From assembly GCF_000173735.1 (NCBI RefSeq), contig NZ_ACCB01000027.1, positions 1-60,582 on the forward strand: 60,582 nucleotides of DNA, written 5' to 3'. The notes beneath the pieces were generated by a model, which was not told the DNA's origin, did not search any database, and saw only the letters and a list, made by a program, of their open reading frames with translations. Shown piece by piece: positions 60,518-60,582 of the stretch (the first letter of the stretch is position 1; each line of letters opens with the position of its first letter). A program made the translations under genes and the position numbers. The stretch comes from Yersinia aldovae ATCC 35236 (GTDB taxonomy: Bacteria > Pseudomonadota > Gammaproteobacteria > Enterobacterales > Enterobacteriaceae).

Positions 60518-60582
60518 GTTTTGATTGGGTCGGCTCTATTACAAATTAGGTGCTTGGTTCGGTTGATATGAGATCGGCGCTC

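Overview
The window is a chromosomal segment of an enterobacterium, almost certainly a Yersinia. It follows the E. coli K-12 order around 83-85 min (rbs, kup, ravA-viaA, asnA/asnC, mioC, oriC, mnmG, rsmG, atp, glmUS, pst-phoU, mnmE-yidC-rnpA-rpmH, dnaA-dnaN-recF-gyrB) and contains many ERIC-family palindromes of the kind abundant in yersiniae, plus a fabV gene. From remembered sequences, Kup and FabV do not exactly match the Y. pestis/Y. pseudotuberculosis proteins, so another Yersinia species is likely; I cannot settle the species here.

Layout. 1-8.3 kb: yieP-hsrA (+), then the ribose operon rbsDACBKR (-), with two near-identical operator palindromes upstream of rbsD. 8.5-14.4 kb: kup (-), ravA-viaA (+) and a DUF1345 membrane protein (-). 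14.5-19.8 kb: asnA/asnC divergent pair, mioC, the replication origin oriC (about 16.70-16.99 kb, with four DnaA boxes, three 13-mers and 12 GATC sites), mnmG and rsmG. 20.3-27.5 kb: the F1Fo ATP synthase operon atpIBEFHAGDC, in which atpC carries a one-base frameshift in an A7 run. 28-31.4 kb: glmU and glmS, followed by the attTn7 site and an AT-rich orphan ORF. 32-37.2 kb: the phosphate regulon operon pstSCAB-phoU under an unusually regular PhoB site. 37.4-40.1 kb: a polar amino acid ABC importer lacking an adjacent ATPase gene. 40.1-42.4 kb: yieH and the adenine permease adeP. 42.4-47.4 kb: an accessory block with a secreted GlcG/HbpS-type protein, a FixJ-type response regulator, its histidine kinase and a chemoreceptor. 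47.5-52.7 kb: fabV, mnmE, yidC, yidD, rnpA, rpmH. 53-60.5 kb: the DnaA-box/GATC-rich dnaA control region, dnaA-dnaN-recF-gyrB, an 8-bp tandem repeat, and yidA.

Functionally the window joins replication initiation (oriC, dnaA, dnaN, recF, gyrB), energy metabolism (ATP synthase), cell-wall precursor synthesis (glmUS), tRNA/rRNA modification and membrane insertion (mnmG, mnmE, rsmG, rnpA, yidC), and nutrient uptake (ribose, K+, phosphate, adenine, amino acids). Most of it is conserved core. The items most worth a second look are the atpC frameshift, the secreted HbpS-like protein beside a two-component system, the nested and tandem ERIC elements lying inside operons, the five-fold phased Pho box, the orphan ORF next to attTn7, and the 8-bp repeat array behind gyrB.
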